In this document: positions 33,431 to 42,861 of the stretch, piece after piece | Numbering within the stretch: the first letter of the stretch is position 1 | Layout: each line of letters begins with the position of its first letter | From: Silvibacterium dinghuense | Lineage (GTDB): Bacteria; Acidobacteriota; Terriglobia; Terriglobales; Acidobacteriaceae | Length of the DNA: 64,000 nucleotides | Direction: 5' to 3' | Assembly: GCF_004123295.1 (NCBI RefSeq) | Contig: NZ_SDMK01000001.1 | Location: 992,001 to 1,056,000, forward strand | The notes under the pieces: generated by a model | The model's database searches: none | What the model saw: the letters and a program-made list of their open reading frames with translations, nothing else | What the model was told of the DNA's origin: nothing | Translations under genes and position numbers: made by a program

Positions 33431-34960
33431 TTGAACCAGAAAAAGACCCGCCGACCAGCACAGAAGGGCCGCAACCGCGGACCACACTCCGCCTCGACTG
33501 CTTTCTCGCAGGACAGCTCGCAGCCGACCTTCGCCATTGTAGGACGGCCGAATGTCGGCAAATCGACCCTCTTCAATCGGCTCACCGGCACGCGCCGCTC
33601 GATCGTCGGCGACGAGCCCGGCATCACCCGCGACCGCATCTATGGCGAGGTCGAGTGGGATGGCAAGACGGCGCGCCTGGTCGACACAGGCGGCATCGTC
33701 CCCGACGACGAAGCCCTGATCCCATCGGAAATCTATCGCCAGGCCAAGGTCGGCATCGAAGAGGCACAGGCCATCGTGATGGTCGTCGACGGGCGTACCG
33801 AACTCGCCGCGCCCGACCTCGAGCTCGCGCGCATCCTGCTGCGCTCCGGCAAGCCGCTTTTCCTCGCCGTGAACAAGATCGACACCGAGGCCCTCGATGC
33901 AGGCGCGGAAAACTTCCGCCAGCTCGGCATCCACAACCTCATCGCCATCTCCGCCGAGCACGGCCACAACATCGGTGACCTGCTCGACGAGGTCTTCGCG
34001 GTGCTCAAGTTCCCTGCCGAAGAGGAAGAAGAGCAAAAACCGATCGAAGAGGAAGAGAGCGACGAACAGGCTCCATCGCTGCATCGCACACATGGCGAGT
34101 ACGAGCAGCACGAGACGCGCATTGCCATCATTGGCCGCCCGAATGTCGGCAAGTCCACGCTGCTGAACGCCATCACCGGCACCTCGCGCGCCATCGTCTC
34201 ACCCATCGCAGGCACCACGCGCGATGCAGTCGACGAGGTCATCGAGTACAAGGACAAGACGCTGCGCATCATCGACACGGCCGGCATCCGCCGCAAGGGC
34301 AAGACGCACGAACTGGCAGAGAAGCTGTCCGTCGTCATGTCGCGCCGCCATCTTGAAGCAGCCGACGTCTCTCTGCTGATGATCGACGCAACCGAAGGCG
34401 TCACCGCATCGGACGCGACCATCGGCGGCTACGCGCATGAAAGCGGACGCTCCGTCGTGATCGTGGTGAACAAGTGGGATCTCGTCACCACCCATCGCAC
34501 CGACGGCAAGCCAGCGGCCGACCGCAAGATCTTCGAAGAGCAGGTGCGCTACCACCTCAAATACCTCAACTACGCGCCGATCGTCTTCCTCTCTGCTGCC
34601 AATGCAATTGAGCGCGCACAAAACGGCCAGGAGAGCCGCGACGTCCAGCACCTGCTCGACACCGCGATCCGCGTGGCCGAGGAGCGCCGTAAGCGCGTTT
34701 CCACCGGCCAGATGAATCGCTTCCTGGAGCAGATCGATTTCCAGCGCGCCGGCGTGCCGCTCGCCAAAAAGATGCGCATCTTCTACATGACGCAGGCTGC
34801 CGTCGCGCCGCCCACCTTCGTGCTCTTCACCGACCGCGACGTAAAGCTGCACTTCTCCTTCGAGCGCTTCCTCGAGAACCAGATCCGCGCCGCCTTCGGC
34901 TTCGAGGGGTCACCCATCTGGTTCAAGGTGAAGCCGAGAAACAAGAAGACGGACGATTAG
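33431..34960 (+). CDS. der: Ribosome-associated GTPase Der (EngA)
   Basis: 509 aa from TTG 33431. There are two consecutive GTPase domains, each with 'GRPNVGKST' (first at about 38-46, second near 234), G3 'DTGGIV'/'DTAGIR' and G4 'NKID'/'NKWD', and a C-terminal KH-like domain ('RAAFGFEGSPIWFKVKPR'). It acts in 50S subunit assembly. An acidic linker (EEEEEQKPIEEEESDEQ) joins the two domains. The longer frame from 33215 has no family similarity. A -10-like TAGAAT is at 33336-33341. Confidence 0.93.
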   Translation: MNQKKTRRPAQKGRNRGPHSASTAFSQDSSQPTFAIVGRPNVGKSTLFNRLTGTRRSIVGDEPGITRDRIYGEVEWDGKTARLVDTGGIVPDDEALIPSEIYRQAKVGIEEAQAIVMVVDGRTELAAPDLELARILLRSGKPLFLAVNKIDTEALDAGAENFRQLGIHNLIAISAEHGHNIGDLLDEVFAVLKFPAEEEEEQKPIEEEESDEQAPSLHRTHGEYEQHETRIAIIGRPNVGKSTLLNAITGTSRAIVSPIAGTTRDAVDEVIEYKDKTLRIIDTAGIRRKGKTHELAEKLSVVMSRRHLEAADVSLLMIDATEGVTASDATIGGYAHESGRSVVIVVNKWDLVTTHRTDGKPAADRKIFEEQVRYHLKYLNYAPIVFLSAANAIERAQNGQESRDVQHLLDTAIRVAEERRKRVSTGQMNRFLEQIDFQRAGVPLAKKMRIFYMTQAAVAPPTFVLFTDRDVKLHFSFERFLENQIRAAFGFEGSPIWFKVKPRNKKTDD

Positions 34961-35009
34961 CCCGCTGCGCAGCCGATAGACTGCTCTCACCAGGCAAAGG
35001 GAGAGCATC

Positions 35010-37514
35010 ATGACCGGCACACTTAAGCAGGACTGGATCTACGCACTGCGGCAGCTGCGCCGCTCGCCGGGCTACGCGCTGGCCATCATTGCAACGCTCG
35101 CGCTCGGCGTCGGCGCGAATACCGCGGTCTTCGGCCTGCTGCGCGAAGTGGTCTTCCCTGCTCTGCCCGTGCCGCAGGCACATCAGGTCTACACCCTGCG
35201 CGGCATTCCCACGCCCAACGACCGCGCCTTCCTGTATTCGGAGCCAGCCTTCGAGCGGCTGAGTGCGGCGAGCGCAGGCAGCGCTCTCGCCGCGCACGCT
35301 GCCATCAACGAGGGCAATATCGCCGACCGTGCCGGCGAAGCGACAGAGCGGGCGACATTCCAGCCCGTTTCGACGAATTTCTTTTCCGTACTCGCATCAC
35401 AGCCCGTACTTGGGCGTGATTTTGTAACAGCCGATGGCACAATCTCTGCCGCAGGATGGCCGGTGGTGCTCAGCGATAGCTTCTGGCGCCGTCACTTTGG
35501 CGCAGAGAAGAGCGTAATTGGCCGTACCTTCCTGCTGAACGGCGCGCAGATTTTTGTGACCGGTGTCGCGCCGCGTGATTTCACCGGTGTAGTCCCGGGT
35601 GAGCAGCCTGACTTCTGGCTGCCGCTGGAGGCCGAGCACGACGTGCATTACGCGGGATCGTTCGACTCGCTCGGCCCCCATGCAGGCGTACACCTCAACG
35701 CACCCTATGCGCAGCAGGACGCGTTCTTCTGGCTCACGCTGCTGGCGCGGGTACCGCACGGGCAGGAAGCGCAATCGCTCGCCAGGTGGGATGCGGCCTT
35801 CGTCTCCGACCGCGCGCTCTATGTGAAGTTCGAAACGGGACCCGAAAAAGATGCGGACCAGACCGCGCGTTTCCACCTTGCGCCAGCCGCGGAGAGCGAG
35901 AGCCCCTTCGCCGAGAGCTATGCAAAACCGCTCGGCCTGCTGATGGGAATGGTGGCGCTGCTGCTATGGATCGCGTGCCTGAACCTGGCAAGCCTGCAGC
36001 GGGCACGCACCATGCAGCGCATGCAGGAATTCGCGGTGCGCTCGGCGCTGGGCGCCAGCCGCAGCCGCCTGCTGCGGCAGCTTGCCATCGAGGGTGTTCT
36101 CCCCACGCTGCTGGGTGGCATGCTGAGCGTGGCCGTCGATCAGGCACTACGCACAGCGATGCGGCACTGGGCTGCGAGCCGGCAGCTTGTGCTAACTCCG
36201 CGCTTCGATATCAGCATCTTTCTCTTCTCGCTGGCGCTGCTCATCGCGGTCATGGCCCTCTTCCAGCTCCTCCCGGCGCAACGTCTTACTGCGGCCAGCG
36301 GCGCACAGCCGCTGCTGAGCGCGCGGCGCGGCGTGATCGGCGTGGAGCGCGCCGGTGCGGCGAACCTCATACTGACGGCGCAGATCGCATTCTCGATCGT
36401 GCTGCTGAGCCTGGCCACCCTGTTCGCACGCACCCTCACCAGCCTGAGCCGCGTGGATGCGGGGCTCGACCGCGGACACATTCTCACTGTGCGCTTCGAC
36501 TTCCGCAGTGTGGGCTATGACCAGGAGCGGCGCGCCGTGCTCTACCCGCAAATGATGCAGAGAATCTCCGCGCTGCCCAGAATCAGGAGTACGAGTATCG
36601 ACATGTGCCCGCCACCGGGCTGCCTCTGGAACACACCGGTACACGCGGCAGGCATTCCCGACCAGGAACGCGGACTGAATGAAGCACACCAGGACAATGT
36701 GGGGCCGGACTACTTCACAACCATGGGTATGAGCATGCTGCGCGGACGCGGCTTCCATGAGGAGGACCGCATGAACACGATGCCGGTGGCCGTGGTGAAC
36801 CGCAGCTTTGCGGAGCGGCTGTTCGGGCCCGGCGCGGACCCGACAGGCAAGCAGATAGGCATCGACAACAGCACGCAGTTCACCATTGTGGGCGAAGTAG
36901 CGGATGCGCATCTCGACGACCTGCGCGCCCCGGCGCCGCCGACGCTCTACCTGGCAATCCGGCAGCAGGGCACGGCAGCGGGCAGCCTGCAAATCCGCAC
37001 TGCCGGAAACCCATCGCTGATGGCGGGCCCGGTGCTTGCGGCGTTGCATGAGATCGACCCGCAGCTGCCCATACGCGAGATTCTTCCTCTCGGCGAGGCC
37101 TATGCGCAGACACTCACGACAGAGCGGCTTCTGGCCGAGCTGACGACGGTCTTCAGCGCACTGGCTCTGGCACTGGCAACCGTGGGCGTGTATGGCGTGC
37201 TCTCATTCCGCGTAGCACGGAGAACCGGAGAGTTTGGAGTGCGGATGGCCCTCGGGGCCGACCGCAGCGACATCGCGCGGCTGGTACTGGGACAGGCAAC
37301 ACGGATTGCGATCGCGGGCATCCTCGCCGGTGCCGCGCTCAGCATCCTCGCCGTACGCGGCCTGCGGGAGCTGACCTATGGAGTCGGCAGCGCGGAATTT
37401 GCTGCGTGGCTCCCGGCGGCAATCGTCATGGTGGCAGCAAGTCTCGGCGCGGCGTGGCTGCCCGCACGGCGCGCGGCGCGAGTGGAACCGCTCGAAGCCC
37501 TGCGCGCCGAATAA
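35010..37514 (+). CDS. Orphan MacB/FtsX-like permease (acidobacterial duplicated permease type)
   Basis: 834 aa. AAAGGGAGAG precedes ATG 35010 and a -10-like TAGACT is at 34979. The N-terminus 'DWIYALRQLRRSPGYALAI' and 'ATLALGVGANTAVFGLLREV' is typical of the acidobacterial ADOP family. Two halves each hold a periplasmic MacB-like core and an FtsX permease domain, the last with 'GVRMALGADRSDIARLVLGQ' and 'PARRAARVEPLEALRAE'. No ABC ATPase gene is adjacent. Substrate unknown. Confidence 0.9.
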   Translation: MTGTLKQDWIYALRQLRRSPGYALAIIATLALGVGANTAVFGLLREVVFPALPVPQAHQVYTLRGIPTPNDRAFLYSEPAFERLSAASAGSALAAHAAINEGNIADRAGEATERATFQPVSTNFFSVLASQPVLGRDFVTADGTISAAGWPVVLSDSFWRRHFGAEKSVIGRTFLLNGAQIFVTGVAPRDFTGVVPGEQPDFWLPLEAEHDVHYAGSFDSLGPHAGVHLNAPYAQQDAFFWLTLLARVPHGQEAQSLARWDAAFVSDRALYVKFETGPEKDADQTARFHLAPAAESESPFAESYAKPLGLLMGMVALLLWIACLNLASLQRARTMQRMQEFAVRSALGASRSRLLRQLAIEGVLPTLLGGMLSVAVDQALRTAMRHWAASRQLVLTPRFDISIFLFSLALLIAVMALFQLLPAQRLTAASGAQPLLSARRGVIGVERAGAANLILTAQIAFSIVLLSLATLFARTLTSLSRVDAGLDRGHILTVRFDFRSVGYDQERRAVLYPQMMQRISALPRIRSTSIDMCPPPGCLWNTPVHAAGIPDQERGLNEAHQDNVGPDYFTTMGMSMLRGRGFHEEDRMNTMPVAVVNRSFAERLFGPGADPTGKQIGIDNSTQFTIVGEVADAHLDDLRAPAPPTLYLAIRQQGTAAGSLQIRTAGNPSLMAGPVLAALHEIDPQLPIREILPLGEAYAQTLTTERLLAELTTVFSALALALATVGVYGVLSFRVARRTGEFGVRMALGADRSDIARLVLGQATRIAIAGILAGAALSILAVRGLRELTYGVGSAEFAAWLPAAIVMVAASLGAAWLPARRAARVEPLEALRAE

Positions 37515-37581
37515 TACCGCGCAGGAATCTGATCAATGAGCCGCAAAGCCGGCTTCTTATCGGGCCGCCGGCCGGGCTTTC

Positions 37582-37587
37582 TATAAT
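37582..37587 (+). promoter_or_regulatory. Putative -10 box for GNAT gene
   Basis: A perfect TATAAT, five bases before ATG 37593 and 14 before ATG 37602. Either start implies a transcript with almost no leader. Confidence 0.4.
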
Positions 37588-37601
37588 GGACGATGCGACC
37601 C

Positions 37602-38108
37602 ATGATCCAGATACGACCTGCAACCGCGGCTGACGTGCCGCTGATCCGAGCCTTTATCCAGGAGCTCGCAGACTATGAACGGGAGCCCGATGCCGTAAAA
37701 ATCACAGAGGCCGAGCTCTTGCGTGATGGCTTCAGCGACGCAGGCGAGCGGTACTTCGCATGCCTGATCGCGGAACAGGACGGCGAACCAGCGGGCTTTG
37801 CCCTCTATTTCCCGATCTACTCCACCTGGCGCGGACGCAGCCTGCACCTCGAGGACCTGTTTGTCCGGCCGGCCTTTCGCCGGCTGGGGATCGGCAGAGC
37901 GCTGCTGCAGAGGGTAGCCGCACTTGCGGTGGAGCGGGGATGCGCGCGGCTGCAGTGGGATGTGCTCGCATGGAACGAACCGGCCATCGCGGTATATCGC
38001 AGCCTGAACGCGGAGATGCTGGATGAATGGCGGCGCATGCGCGTGGCCGACACATCGCTCGCAGCGCTGTCTGCGGCCGCAGACACAGAGGAGAAAACAA
38101 AATCATGA
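37602..38108 (+). CDS. GNAT N-acetyltransferase
   Basis: 168 aa from ATG 37602 (MIQIRPAT); ATG 37593 adds three residues. GNAT fold: 'RPATAADVPLIRAFIQELAD' at the start, 'LEDLFVRPAFRRLGIGRALL' as the acetyl-CoA-binding motif A, then 'LQWDVLAWNEPAIAVYRSL'. The layout resembles diamine/spermidine acetyltransferase-type GNATs, but the substrate is not certain. The stop overlaps the trmFO start as ATGA. Confidence 0.88.
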   Translation: MIQIRPATAADVPLIRAFIQELADYEREPDAVKITEAELLRDGFSDAGERYFACLIAEQDGEPAGFALYFPIYSTWRGRSLHLEDLFVRPAFRRLGIGRALLQRVAALAVERGCARLQWDVLAWNEPAIAVYRSLNAEMLDEWRRMRVADTSLAALSAAADTEEKTKS

Positions 38109-39433
38109 AGATTCGCGTAATTGGCGGCGGCCTTGCCGGACCCGAGGCGGCGCTGACCGCCGCGCGGCTGGGCTGCGAGGTAGAGCTGTACGAGATGCGG
38201 CCGGTGAAGCAGACACCCGCGCATCAAACATCCGATTTCGGCGAGCTGGTGTGCTCGAACTCGCTCAAGTCCGAAAGTGAAAACACTGCGCCATGGCTGC
38301 TCAAGGCGGAGATGCGCCGCGCCGGCTCTGTCCTGCTCCAGTGCGCGGACGCGAGCTCCGTGCCTGCCGGCCACGCGCTGGCCGTCGATCGCGTGGAATT
38401 CTCGCGGCTCATTGAGAAGGCCATCGCCGACGAACCGAAGATCAAGGTCATCCGCGAAGAGGTCACGCAGATCGATCCAGCCGACGGCATCACCATCATC
38501 GCCAGCGGCCCGCTCACCTCTTCGGCGCTCTCCGGCGAGATCGCGCGTCTCACCGGAGCCGAGCACCTCGCGTTCTACGACTCCATCAGCCCCATCGTCG
38601 AAACCGACTCCATCGACAAGGATCGCGTCTACTTTGCCGCGCGCTGGGACAAAGGCACGGCTGACTACATCAACTGCCCGATGAACAGGGAGGAGTACGA
38701 CGCCTTCTACGACGCGCTCATCTCTGCCGAACAGGTGAAGGAAAAGGAGTGGGAAAAGCTCGACTACTTCGAGGGCTGTCTGCCCATTGAAGAGCTGGCC
38801 CGCCGCGGCCGCGACACGCTGCGCTTCGGCCCCATGAAGCCCGTGGGCCTGCGCGACCCTAGAACGGGAAAGACGCCGTGGGCTGTGGTCCAGCTGCGCT
38901 GCGAGAACCTGCGCGCCGACAGCTACAACCTCGTCGGCTTCCAGAATCACCTGAAATACGGCGAGCAGGCGCGCATCCTGCGCATGATCCCCGGCCTCGA
39001 GAACGCAAAATTCCTGCGCTATGGGCAGATTCATCGCAACACCTACATCCAGGCGCCAAAGGTGCTCGCGGAAACGCTGCAGATGAAGGAGCATCCGTCC
39101 ATCTTCTTCGCCGGGCAGATCTCCGGCGTCGAGGGCTACACCGAGTCGATCGCCACCGGCCTGCTGGCCGGCATCTTCGCGGCGACCTGTGCGCACGGAA
39201 AGACGGCCGATCCGACACCCCGCCCCACCGCGCTCGGCTCGCTGGTGCACTACATCACACATTTCGAAGGCAAACGGTTTGATCCTGCGAATATCACTTT
39301 CGACCTGATTCCGCCTCTCGAAGAAGAGTTACGCAAGAAGATTCGCGACAAAAAGGAACGGCACCGCATCCAGTGCGAGCGCGCGCTGACCGCATTTGAC
39401 GCATGGCTGGCCGCGCTGCCGCATCCGGCATAA
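38105..39433 (+). CDS. trmFO: Methylenetetrahydrofolate--tRNA (uracil-5-)-methyltransferase
   Basis: 442 aa from ATG 38105, with GAGGAG upstream. Folate/FAD-dependent enzyme making m5U54 in the tRNA T-loop. The FAD-binding N-terminus is 'IRVIGGGLAGPEAALTAARL', the catalytic segment is 'GELVCSNSLKSES', and further signatures are 'YFAARWDKGTADYINCPMN' and 'FFAGQISGVEGYTESIATG'. It is coupled to the GNAT gene by a 4-base overlap. Confidence 0.96.
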   Translation: MKIRVIGGGLAGPEAALTAARLGCEVELYEMRPVKQTPAHQTSDFGELVCSNSLKSESENTAPWLLKAEMRRAGSVLLQCADASSVPAGHALAVDRVEFSRLIEKAIADEPKIKVIREEVTQIDPADGITIIASGPLTSSALSGEIARLTGAEHLAFYDSISPIVETDSIDKDRVYFAARWDKGTADYINCPMNREEYDAFYDALISAEQVKEKEWEKLDYFEGCLPIEELARRGRDTLRFGPMKPVGLRDPRTGKTPWAVVQLRCENLRADSYNLVGFQNHLKYGEQARILRMIPGLENAKFLRYGQIHRNTYIQAPKVLAETLQMKEHPSIFFAGQISGVEGYTESIATGLLAGIFAATCAHGKTADPTPRPTALGSLVHYITHFEGKRFDPANITFDLIPPLEEELRKKIRDKKERHRIQCERALTAFDAWLAALPHPA

Positions 39434-39611
39434 CGGGGGACTCGCTCCCTGGCGCATCTCCGGACAGTGGAATTTCTGCTCTCAGCGCGACCATGACAGC
39501 GCGCAGGGAGTAGAATTCCGCCGCGCCATTCGCTGCGCAGACCGACCCGCGCTTCTGTTGGGACTTCCCGAGCCGGCCACAGCCTGGCGTTTCTGTCGTG
39601 GGAGGATTCCT

Positions 39612-40604
39612 ATGTACAAGCTCCATACCGCAGGGACGATTTCCGTACTCCTCACCCTTGTCCTGCTCGGCGGCTGCGGCCGTCACTCCAACAAAGAGAC
39701 GTATTACCTCGTATCGAACAACTTGAACCTGCCCTACTGGAAGACAGCAGTGGCAGGATTCGAAAAAGCCGCGGCGGAATACGACGTCACCGCAAAGGTG
39801 GTCGGCCCGCAAAATTACGACGCCTCTGCCGAGTCACAGGCCTTCGATCAGGCCGTGGCCACTAATCCGAGCGGCATCCTCGTCTCCGTAGCCGACGCCT
39901 CGGCCATGCAATCGCAGATCGATGCAGCGCTGGCCAAAGGAGTTCCGGTCATCACCATGGACTCCGATGCTCCGCACAGCCATCGCATCTTTTTCATCGG
40001 CACCAATAACCGCGAAGCCGGACACCTGGGCGGACAGCGCGTCGTAGACCGGCTGGGCGGCAAGGGCAACGTGGTCTTTTTCACCATGCCCGGCCAGCCC
40101 AATCTCGATGAGCGCCTGAACGGCTACATGGAAATCTTCGCCCAGCATCCGGGCATCAAGGTGGCGGAGATCTTCAACATCAAGGGCGACTCCGGCAACG
40201 CCATGGATAAGACGCCACAGTACCTGGCACAGACCGGCGCGAACAAGGTCGATGCGTTCATCTGCCTCGAAGCCTCGGCCGGCAAGGATGTAGCCGAGGT
40301 GCTCAAGCGTCAGAAAGCCACCGACCGCCTGCTGATCGCCATGGATGTCGATCCGGACACCCTGAACCTGATCAAGGAGGGCGTGATCGACGCCACGATC
40401 GCGCAAAAGCCATACACGATGGCCTACTACGGTCTGAAGGCACTCGATGAAATCCACCACGCGCCGCTGAAAAACCTGGGAGCCGACTTTGCCGTGGATA
40501 CGTTCTCCCCGGTTCCGGTCTTCATCGATACCGGCACGGCGCAGGTAGACAAGGACAACGTAGACATCTACGCCGCCTCGGCCACACAAGCCGGCCAGCA
40601 ATAA
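39612..40604 (+). CDS. Periplasmic sugar-binding lipoprotein (RbsB-like)
   Basis: 330 aa from ATG 39612, with GGAGGATT upstream. The lipobox LLGGC puts the lipidated Cys at residue 22. The mature part is a type I periplasmic binding protein: 'YYLVSNNLNLPYWKTAVAGF', 'GILVSVADASAMQSQIDAAL', 'GVPVITMDSDAPHSHRIFF', 'KGNVVFFTMPGQPNLDERL'. The family binds sugars or autoinducer-like ligands for ABC import or sensing. No ATPase or permease gene is adjacent. A D module starts immediately after its TAA. Confidence 0.88.
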   Translation: MYKLHTAGTISVLLTLVLLGGCGRHSNKETYYLVSNNLNLPYWKTAVAGFEKAAAEYDVTAKVVGPQNYDASAESQAFDQAVATNPSGILVSVADASAMQSQIDAALAKGVPVITMDSDAPHSHRIFFIGTNNREAGHLGGQRVVDRLGGKGNVVFFTMPGQPNLDERLNGYMEIFAQHPGIKVAEIFNIKGDSGNAMDKTPQYLAQTGANKVDAFICLEASAGKDVAEVLKRQKATDRLLIAMDVDPDTLNLIKEGVIDATIAQKPYTMAYYGLKALDEIHHAPLKNLGADFAVDTFSPVPVFIDTGTAQVDKDNVDIYAASATQAGQQ

Positions 40605-40606
40605 CT

Positions 40607-40653
40607 GCTGCGCGCAGGGCGATCCGCCTTTGGCACCCGCTCCCGCTGATCGC
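40607..40653 (-). repeat. D module, reverse copy, directly after a stop codon
   Basis: CTGCTGCGCGCAGGGCG begins at 40605, straight after TAA 40602-40604. The reverse complement reads GCGATCAGCGGGAGCGGGTG onward, matching D. Confidence 0.75.
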
Positions 40654-40692
40654 AAGCTTGGGGTTGTTCTTCCTTTTGGAAAGAGGAACCCA

Positions 40693-40726
40693 GGGTGCCC
40701 CACGTCTCGATTTTGAGACGTGGGGT
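40693..40726. repeat. B hairpin module
   Basis: AGGGTGC is followed by an 11-bp perfect stem CCCCACGTCTC/GAGACGTGGGG (40698-40708 with 40715-40725) and a 6-base loop. It lies between opposed D modules. Confidence 0.8.
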
Positions 40727-40743
40727 GGTACCGCTGCCAGTCC

Positions 40744-40852
40744 GCGACCAGCGGGAGCGGAGGCCGAAGGCAAAAGGCCGCGCGGTTAGCGCCGACCAGC
40801 GGGAGCGGAGGCCGAAGGCGAAATGCCTGGACGGCCAGTCCTGCGCAGCAGC
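40744..40852 (+). repeat. Two tandem D modules before queC
   Basis: Copies start at 40744 and about 40791 with GCGACCAGCGGGAGCGGAGG and GCCGACCAGCGGGAGCGGAG. The second runs through TGGACGGCCAGTCC to CTGCGCAGCAGC at 40852, the same tail as the partial copy at 27.4 kb. No gene is present between 40605 and 40871. Confidence 0.8.
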
Positions 40853-40857
40853 CGGGG

Positions 40858-40863
40858 TATCAT
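40858..40863 (+). promoter_or_regulatory. Putative -10 box for queC
   Basis: TATCAT, eight bases before ATG 40872. GGAGAG lies in between, so both a leaderless start and a very short leader with a Shine-Dalgarno are possible. Confidence 0.35.
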
Positions 40864-40871
40864 GGAGAGTT

Positions 40872-41564
40872 ATGTCCTTTCCCCGCACGCGCGCCGTGGT
40901 TTGTCTCTCGGGGGGCATGGATTCGGTGGTCTGCGCGGCTCTCACCGCGCGCGACCACGATGCCTATGCCCTGCACTTCAGCTATGGTCAGCGGACCGAG
41001 GAGCGCGAGCTGAAAAGCGCCCGCGCAGTCGCGGAAACGCTCGGATTCAAAGACTTTTTACATGTGAAGTTTGATTTCTTCCGGCGCATCGGCGGCTCGG
41101 CGCTGACCGACGATTCGATCGCGGTCCCGAAGGCTCCGGAAGAGGAGCCGATCGGCCATTCCGTGCCCGTGACCTATGTTCCCTTCCGCAACGCGCACTT
41201 TCTTTCCGCGGCGGTGAGCTGGGCCGAGGTACTGGGAGCCCGGCACATCGTCATCGGCGCCGTCGAGCAGGACAGTTCCGGCTATCCCGACTGCCGTCCG
41301 GCCTATTACGAGGCATTTCAGACCCTGATCGAGCGCGGAACGAAGGACGGAGACATCAAAGTTTCCACTCCGCTCATCCATATGCGCAAGAAGGAGATCG
41401 TGGCGCTGGGCCTTGAACTGAACGCTCCGTTCCATTTAACGTGGTCCTGCTACTCGGGCGCCGAGGCGGCGTGCGGAGAGTGTGACAGTTGCGTGCTCCG
41501 CCTGCGCGCATTTCGCGAAGCAGGCCTCACCGACCCGATTCCCTACGTCAGCAGCAAAGGATAG
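40872..41564 (+). CDS. queC: 7-cyano-7-deazaguanine synthase
   Basis: 230 aa. It converts CDG to preQ0 with ATP and ammonia. The PP-loop is 'VVCLSGGMDSVVCAAL' (SGGMDS at 13-18), with 'LHFSYGQRTERE'-like and 'YVPFRNAHFLSAAVSWAE' segments. A C-terminal zinc Cys set lies in 'TWSCYSGAEAACGECDSC'. This completes a queC/D/E set with the operon at 27.4-28.5 kb. The long frame from 40695 runs through repeats and is not used. Confidence 0.96.
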   Translation: MSFPRTRAVVCLSGGMDSVVCAALTARDHDAYALHFSYGQRTEERELKSARAVAETLGFKDFLHVKFDFFRRIGGSALTDDSIAVPKAPEEEPIGHSVPVTYVPFRNAHFLSAAVSWAEVLGARHIVIGAVEQDSSGYPDCRPAYYEAFQTLIERGTKDGDIKVSTPLIHMRKKEIVALGLELNAPFHLTWSCYSGAEAACGECDSCVLRLRAFREAGLTDPIPYVSSKG

Positions 41565-41681
41565 GCTACCCGGGCAGAACAAGCCGGGAGCGAAACAATC
41601 GGCAAACAGATTCGGACCTCGCCTTTCGCCCACGCGGCGCAAGGGCCAGGCGCTCAGAAAGTACCCAAGGAGATCAAAAGA

Positions 41682-42794
41682 ATGGGAACGAAGATTACCA
41701 GCAGCACAAGCCTCCGGCTGGCCCTTGGGCTGGCTCTTACCGCCGCACCTTTTGCGACCGCCTCGTTTGCGCAGGATGCGCCGGGTAAGCTGCACGGCCA
41801 CGTCATTGACCCGGCCGGCGTACCGATCGCGGGCGTGAACGTCGAGGTGAGCACGGACGGCAAGACCGCAAAGTACACCTTCAAGACCAATGACAGCGGC
41901 GACTACACCGGCGACGGCATCGCTCCCGGCACCTACGTCATTACGCTCGACAACGCAACCGGCAAGCCGATCGACCAGTTCCAGAACGTGAAGATCACCT
42001 CCGGCGCCGACACCGCACAGGACTTCGACCTGACCCGTGCCGACTATGTGGCCAAGCTTTCCCCCGAGCAGCGCAAGCAGCTCGAGGAAGTGCGCACGAA
42101 GAACGCTGCCGCCCTCAAGGAGAACGGCGTCATCAAGAACCTGAACGCCGACCTGAAGGAAGCCCGCCAGGATAACCACGACAAGAACTACGCCGCTGCC
42201 GACGCGCTGATGACCAAGGACACCACGGCCAAGCCCGACGCGGCTGTACTCTGGGTGGAACTGGGCGTAGCGCAGAAGGGTGAGAAGAAGTACCCCGACG
42301 CCGAGACCTCGCTCAAGAAGGCAGTGGAGCTCGACAACGCCGGCGGCAAGCCGAACCCGGAGATCGAGGCAGCGGCCAACGACGCACTGGGTGAGACGCT
42401 CGCCACTGAAGGCAAGATTCCCGATGCTCAGGCGGCTTACGAGGCAGCGGCCAAGGCTGCTGCGACCAAGGACCCGAAGGCGGCCTTCATGCACTACCAG
42501 AACGAGGCCATCATGATGGATCGCGCCGGCAATGTGGATGCGACCGTCGCCGCCGCCGACCAGGCCATCGCCGCCGACCCGACCCAGCCCATCCCCTACT
42601 ACCTGAAGGGCAAGGCGCTCATCAACAAGGCGACCGTGGACCCGAAGACGCAGAAGATCGTTGCGCCTCCGGGCTGCGCCGAGGCCTACGAGAAGTATCT
42701 CGACCTGGCGCCGAACGGTCCCTTCGCAGCAGATGCGAAGAACATCCTCGACTCGCTCGGCACCAAGATCCAGTCGAAGTACAAGGCCAAGTAA
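41682..42794 (+). CDS. Exported protein with carboxypeptidase-regulatory-like domain and TPR repeats
   Basis: 370 aa from ATG 41682, with AAGGAG upstream. A signal peptide (cleavage near SFA-QDA) is followed by a carboxypeptidase regulatory-like beta domain (about residues 35-120: 'LHGHVIDPAGVPIAGVNVEV', 'APGTYVITL') and then TPR-type helices ('DAAVLWVELGVAQKGEKKYP', 'AYEAAAKAAATKDPKAAF', 'PIPYYLKGKALINKAT'). This pairing is common in acidobacterial envelope proteins. Role unknown, probably periplasmic scaffolding. A strong terminator follows. Confidence 0.85.
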   Translation: MGTKITSSTSLRLALGLALTAAPFATASFAQDAPGKLHGHVIDPAGVPIAGVNVEVSTDGKTAKYTFKTNDSGDYTGDGIAPGTYVITLDNATGKPIDQFQNVKITSGADTAQDFDLTRADYVAKLSPEQRKQLEEVRTKNAAALKENGVIKNLNADLKEARQDNHDKNYAAADALMTKDTTAKPDAAVLWVELGVAQKGEKKYPDAETSLKKAVELDNAGGKPNPEIEAAANDALGETLATEGKIPDAQAAYEAAAKAAATKDPKAAFMHYQNEAIMMDRAGNVDATVAAADQAIAADPTQPIPYYLKGKALINKATVDPKTQKIVAPPGCAEAYEKYLDLAPNGPFAADAKNILDSLGTKIQSKYKAK

Positions 42795-42812
42795 TCGCTC
42801 CAATCGAAACGC

Positions 42813-42848
42813 CGAACGCCGTCCCTCCGGGGACGGCGTTCGTGTTTT
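42813..42848 (+). terminator. Rho-independent terminator
   Basis: CGAACGCCGTCC (42813-42824) pairs with GGACGGCGTTCG (42831-42842), followed by TGTTTTC. It lies 18 bases after the TPR-protein stop. Confidence 0.85.
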
Positions 42849-42861
42849 CGGGCTGCCGATC

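Noticed and set aside
32879-34111. 410-residue reverse open frame running into der
   Set aside because: Mostly antisense to der; only its last 55 codons are meaningful, as the 5' part of the frameshifted membrane protein.
40607-40852. Possible CRISPR array
   Set aside because: D copies are few, irregularly spaced and in both orientations, without uniform spacers; no cas genes.
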